This document shows positions 40,909 through 43,198 of a DNA stretch of 43,198 nucleotides, in pieces. The notes below the pieces were generated by a model, which was given only the letters and a program-made list of their open reading frames with translations, had not been told where the DNA came from and ran no database searches. The translations under genes and the position numbers were made by a program. The stretch comes from Streptomyces sp. ISL-36. Lineage in GTDB: Bacteria; Actinomycetota; Actinomycetes; Streptomycetales; Streptomycetaceae. Positions within the stretch are counted from its first letter, which is position 1. Every line of letters begins with the position of its first letter. Location: assembly GCF_018614205.1 (NCBI RefSeq), contig NZ_JAGGOS010000100.1, positions 1 to 43,198 on the forward strand, read 5' to 3'.

Positions 40909-40923
40909 CTGACGTATCGTCAG
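40909..40923. promoter_or_regulatory. Inverted repeat CTGACG-N3-CGTCAG upstream of the LLM gene
   Basis: Perfect 6-bp arms with spacer TAT, 18 nt from the start codon. The arms are identical to 15411-15425 and nearly identical to 5667-5681. A repressor bound here would block transcription or initiation. Confidence 0.7.
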
Positions 40924-40951
40924 ACAGTGTGTCGGTGGGACTGTACGACAA

Positions 40952-40989
40952 CGGCCCCCCGCCCGGAAGTGATTCCGGACGAGGGGCCG
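40952..40989 (-). terminator. Terminator of the membrane-protein gene
   Basis: CGGCCCC...GGGGCCG outer stem and CCGGAA/TTCCGG inner stem with a GTGA loop. It lies 13 bp after the stop of the gene ending at 41003 and before the LLM promoter. Confidence 0.75.
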
Positions 40990-41002
40990 CTGGGGCGCTC
41001 GC

Positions 41003-41845
41003 TCAGCCGCGTTGGATGCCGGTGGTGTCCTGCAGGACACCGCGGCGGCCGTCCTGGGTCTGGGCGACCAGGCCGGGACCGCGCTGCTCGACCGCCAGGT
41101 ACCAGGTGCCGGGGGCCAGTTCGGCGATCGGGGTCGGCGAACCGTCCTCCGCGTACAGCGGGCGGGCGACGGGGACCGCGAACCAGAACGGCGTGAAGTC
41201 GGCGGCCGGCTGCTGGGGCTGCGCCTGGGCCTGCGCCGGCTGCGGAGCCGGAGCGGCCGCCTGCGGCTCGGGCTGCGGCTGCCCCGCGTACGGCTGCTGG
41301 GGCTGGGCGCCGTAGGGCTGCTGCTGCGCACCCGGGTAGCCATAGCCACCGGGAACGCCCGGCTGGCCGGGGTGCCCCGGCTGCATGCCGTACGGCTGCG
41401 GCGCCTGCGGGCGCGGGGCGCCGACGAGCGAAGCCTTCAGGGCCGGGACCAGCGGACCGGCGACCACGGCGCCGGCGAGGACCAGCGCGGCGATCAGGCC
41501 GAGGATGAGGCCGATGCCGGCGTTCTCCGACTCGAAGAACCACATCAGCAGCGTCCACGCGGAGGCGATGGTGAACGCGGCACCGACCTGGCCGAGCTCC
41601 AGGCCGGCCACCTTGCGCTGCTGCGGCAGACCGTGGGAGAGGACGACCAGCGCGGCACCGGCGATACCCAGGAAGAAGGAGCCCCAGCCGAGCGGCGAAA
41701 TCTCCCAGGAGTTCGGGATGTCGACCGAGTCGCAGATCGCGTCGCTGGCGTCACAGCTGACGTAACCGAGGAACGAGGCGATGAACAGCACCACCGCTGC
41801 ACCGATCACCACGCCATCGCCTCGAGTGAGGGAGCGGATATTCAC
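41003..41845 (-). CDS. Four-helix membrane protein with Pro/Gln-rich linker (DUF5336-like)
   Basis: 280 residues from GTG 41843-41845, with AAGGA about 9 nt upstream. Four membrane helices: VVIGAAVVLFIASFLGYV, WGSFFLGIAGAALVVLSHGL, VGAAFTIASAWTLLMWFF and IGLILGLIAALVLAGAVVAG. A linker rich in Pro, Gln, Gly and Tyr (about 150-220) follows, then a short C-terminal domain with FTPFWFAVPVARPLYAEDGS and GTWYLAVEQRGPGLVAQTQD. The helical part resembles DUF5336 proteins of actinobacteria; the tail looks like a small cytoplasmic or surface module. Function unknown. An earlier in-frame ATG gives a Pro-rich extension and is not favoured. Confidence 0.78.
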   Translation of the reverse strand: MNIRSLTRGDGVVIGAAVVLFIASFLGYVSCDASDAICDSVDIPNSWEISPLGWGSFFLGIAGAALVVLSHGLPQQRKVAGLELGQVGAAFTIASAWTLLMWFFESENAGIGLILGLIAALVLAGAVVAGPLVPALKASLVGAPRPQAPQPYGMQPGHPGQPGVPGGYGYPGAQQQPYGAQPQQPYAGQPQPEPQAAAPAPQPAQAQAQPQQPAADFTPFWFAVPVARPLYAEDGSPTPIAELAPGTWYLAVEQRGPGLVAQTQDGRRGVLQDTTGIQRG

Positions 41846-41935
41846 GTAAGAGTCCTTCGTCGGGTCGTCTCGTCGGGGTGGCGCGAAGCACGGGGGCGGC
41901 CCCATCGTACGGAGCGAATCTATCGCTCGCCGGTC

Positions 41936-42823
41936 CTACCCCTTGAGGTAGGTCCCGATGCCGTCCGCGATCCCCTGCGCCGCTTTCTGGCGCCATGCCG
42001 CATCCGAGAGGAGTGCGGCATCCTTCGGATCACGCATATTGCCGCATTCGACGAAGACCTTGGGAACAGTTGAGAGATTGAGTCCCCCGAGATCCCCGCG
42101 TACGTCCAACCCGGTGCCCGAACCGATGTAGTTGGCGGGTGCGGTGCCGGTCGCGCGGGCGAAGTGCCGGGCGATGCCCTCGCCGAGGGTACGGGAGGGC
42201 TCGACGATCTTCGTGGTGTCGGCGGCGCCTGAGCCGACGAGTGCGGGCAGGATCACATGGAAGCCGCGGTGGCCCGTGGCGGACCCGTCGGCGTGCACGG
42301 AGACGACGGCGTCGGCACGGGCGGCGTTGCCGGTCCGGGCGCGCTCGTCGATGCAGGGGCCGTAGGGGCGCTCGGCGTCATGGGTGAACACGACCTTCGC
42401 ACCCTGGGCCTTGAGGAGGTCGCGCAGGCGGTGTGAAACATCGAGGGTGAATGCGGCTTCCGTGTAACCGGCCTCGGTGGAGGTGCCGGTGGTGTCGCAT
42501 TCCTTCCGGGCGGTCCCGATATCCACCTTCCGGTTGATTTCGCGGGAGTGCCGGAAGTTGCCGGGGTTGTGCCCGGGGTCGATGACGACGGTTCGCCCGG
42601 AGAGCGGGCGGGCCGGGCTCTTCGTCGGCTCGGAGGACTCGGAGACCTCGGAGGACTCAGAGGCCTCGGAAGCGGGGGAGGTGGGGGAGCTGTCGGCCTT
42701 CGCGTCGACGGTCCGCGGTGACCGCGCGGGCTGCGTCGCGCTCTCGGTCGCGGCGCCGCACCCCGCGAGCGCGAGGCATCCGAGCAGGGTGAGGGCGAGG
42801 GTCTTCCGGTGGTCGTACGGCAC
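41936..42823 (-). CDS. N-acetylmuramoyl-L-alanine amidase (Amidase_3), lipoprotein
   Basis: 295 residues from GTG 42821-42823. Lipoprotein signal TLALTLLGCLALAGCGA with lipobox LALAGC; a Ser/Glu-rich linker (about 30-70) precedes the catalytic domain. Zn ligands of Amidase_3 are visible: His in VVIDPGHNPGN, Glu in YTEAAFTLDVSHRL and His in VVSVHADGSATGHRGF; the catalytic Glu is in VFVECGNMRDPKDAALL. It would cleave the amide between MurNAc and L-Ala of peptidoglycan outside the membrane. RxxCIDERARTGN and LSTVPKVFVE match the family. Its Ser/Glu linker suggests reach into the wall. Confidence 0.92.
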   Translation of the reverse strand: MPYDHRKTLALTLLGCLALAGCGAATESATQPARSPRTVDAKADSSPTSPASEASESSEVSESSEPTKSPARPLSGRTVVIDPGHNPGNFRHSREINRKVDIGTARKECDTTGTSTEAGYTEAAFTLDVSHRLRDLLKAQGAKVVFTHDAERPYGPCIDERARTGNAARADAVVSVHADGSATGHRGFHVILPALVGSGAADTTKIVEPSRTLGEGIARHFARATGTAPANYIGSGTGLDVRGDLGGLNLSTVPKVFVECGNMRDPKDAALLSDAAWRQKAAQGIADGIGTYLKG

Positions 42824-42969
42824 CCCGCGACTCTAGTGGGCCGGATAGTCCATTGACGCGAAGCGGCTGGGACGGGACCGTGGCGGGTAGGGGACGGGTG
42901 CGCCGTTGAGGCGGCGTCACACACGGGCGCGATCGCGCGTGGCGTGTGCATGGACCACGGGGGGTCACT

Positions 42970-43198
42970 GTGGCGGGCGAAGAACCGAACGACAGAACGC
43001 CGGAGCCGGAAGACAGCGTGCCGGGCGCGGCGCCAGGTGCGCCGAGCGCGTCCAGTGCGCCGGATACGTCGAGTGCGCCGGGTGTGCCACCGACTGCGGC
43101 ACCGGGTACGCCGCCGGGCGTGTCGGCCGGGGCGCCGGAGCCGGCTCGGGCCGGGGGGCCGGATGCGCCCAGGGGCCGGCCCGGCGAGGGCCCCGGCG
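42970..43198 (+). CDS. N-terminal part of a Pro/Ala/Gly-rich protein (cut by window edge)
   Basis: An open frame from GTG 42970 stays open to the edge (76 codons seen). It starts VAGEEPNDRTPEPEDSVPGA and continues with Ala, Pro, Ser and Gly repeats (APGAPSASSAPDTSSAPG). This kind of disordered N-terminus is common on Streptomyces membrane or RDD-domain proteins, but no domain is reached, so no function is given. GGGG precedes the start at a suitable distance. Confidence 0.6.
   Translation, partial: MAGEEPNDRTPEPEDSVPGAAPGAPSASSAPDTSSAPGVPPTAAPGTPPGVSAGAPEPARAGGPDAPRGRPGEGPG

Noticed and set aside
39604..41196. Long plus-strand frame over the LLM gene
   Set aside because: Antisense shadow of the LLM and membrane-protein genes with no recognisable domain.

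Overview
The window reads as Streptomyces chromosome. GC is very high with strong third-position G/C bias, GTG starts and 4-nt start/stop overlaps are common, and many proteins match families typical of Streptomyces (SCO2322-like protein, PucR/GAF regulator, IS701- and IS1380-type transposases, secreted pectinase, LLM F420 enzyme). No rRNA, convincing tRNA or CRISPR array was seen.

Layout. 1-4.2 kb: end of an IS481 transposase, a GNAT/ABM gene pair, a serpin, an O-methyltransferase and a DUF2330 membrane protein. 4.2-7.2 kb: divergent CYP125-like P450 and FadA5-like thiolase around a palindromic operator, an arrangement known from actinobacterial cholesterol side-chain degradation. 7.2-14.2 kb: a secreted SLT protein, then a minus-strand operon headed by a cobalamin riboswitch: secreted alpha/alpha-barrel protein, SCO2322-family protein, EcfT, a double EcfA ATPase and an EcfS. 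This looks like a B12 uptake system with a bacterial counterpart of intrinsic factor/transcobalamin split over two genes. 14.3-15.4 kb: MBL hydrolase. 15.4-19.8 kb: decayed accessory island (orphan Imm32, unknown membrane protein, broken IS1380 transposase, broken integrase) flanked by an exact 14-bp repeat. 19.8-23.1 kb: aldehyde dehydrogenase, 3Fe-4S ferredoxin, a lipoprotein and a KstR-type TetR repressor with a perfect KstR box upstream. 23.1-26.4 kb: glycosyltransferase, methyltransferase and alpha/alpha-toroid operon diverging from kstR. 26.4-29.6 kb: small membrane protein, lipoprotein and a pectate lyase-pectinesterase fusion. 29.8-36.1 kb: a possible cryptic small-molecule locus (SRPBCC, Rrf2, MFS, shortened acetolactate-synthase-like protein, adenylate-forming ligase, methyltransferase). 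36.1-39.4 kb: PucR/GAF regulator and a transposase-derived protein lacking its first catalytic Asp. 39.9-43.2 kb: Rv3520c-like F420 enzyme, a membrane protein, a lipoprotein amidase and a truncated ORF.

How the parts connect. CYP125, thiolase, aldehyde dehydrogenase/ferredoxin, KstR and the F420 enzyme all have relatives in the actinobacterial steroid regulon. KstR-type boxes (TnnAACnnGTTnnA, perfect or with one mismatch) lie upstream of thiolase/P450, aldehyde dehydrogenase and kstR. A second inverted repeat, CTGACG-N3-CGTCAG, lies upstream of the P450 (one mismatch), the MBL hydrolase and the F420 enzyme, which suggests one or two TetR regulons scattered over the window. All family assignments come from reading motifs in translated sequence; no database search was run.
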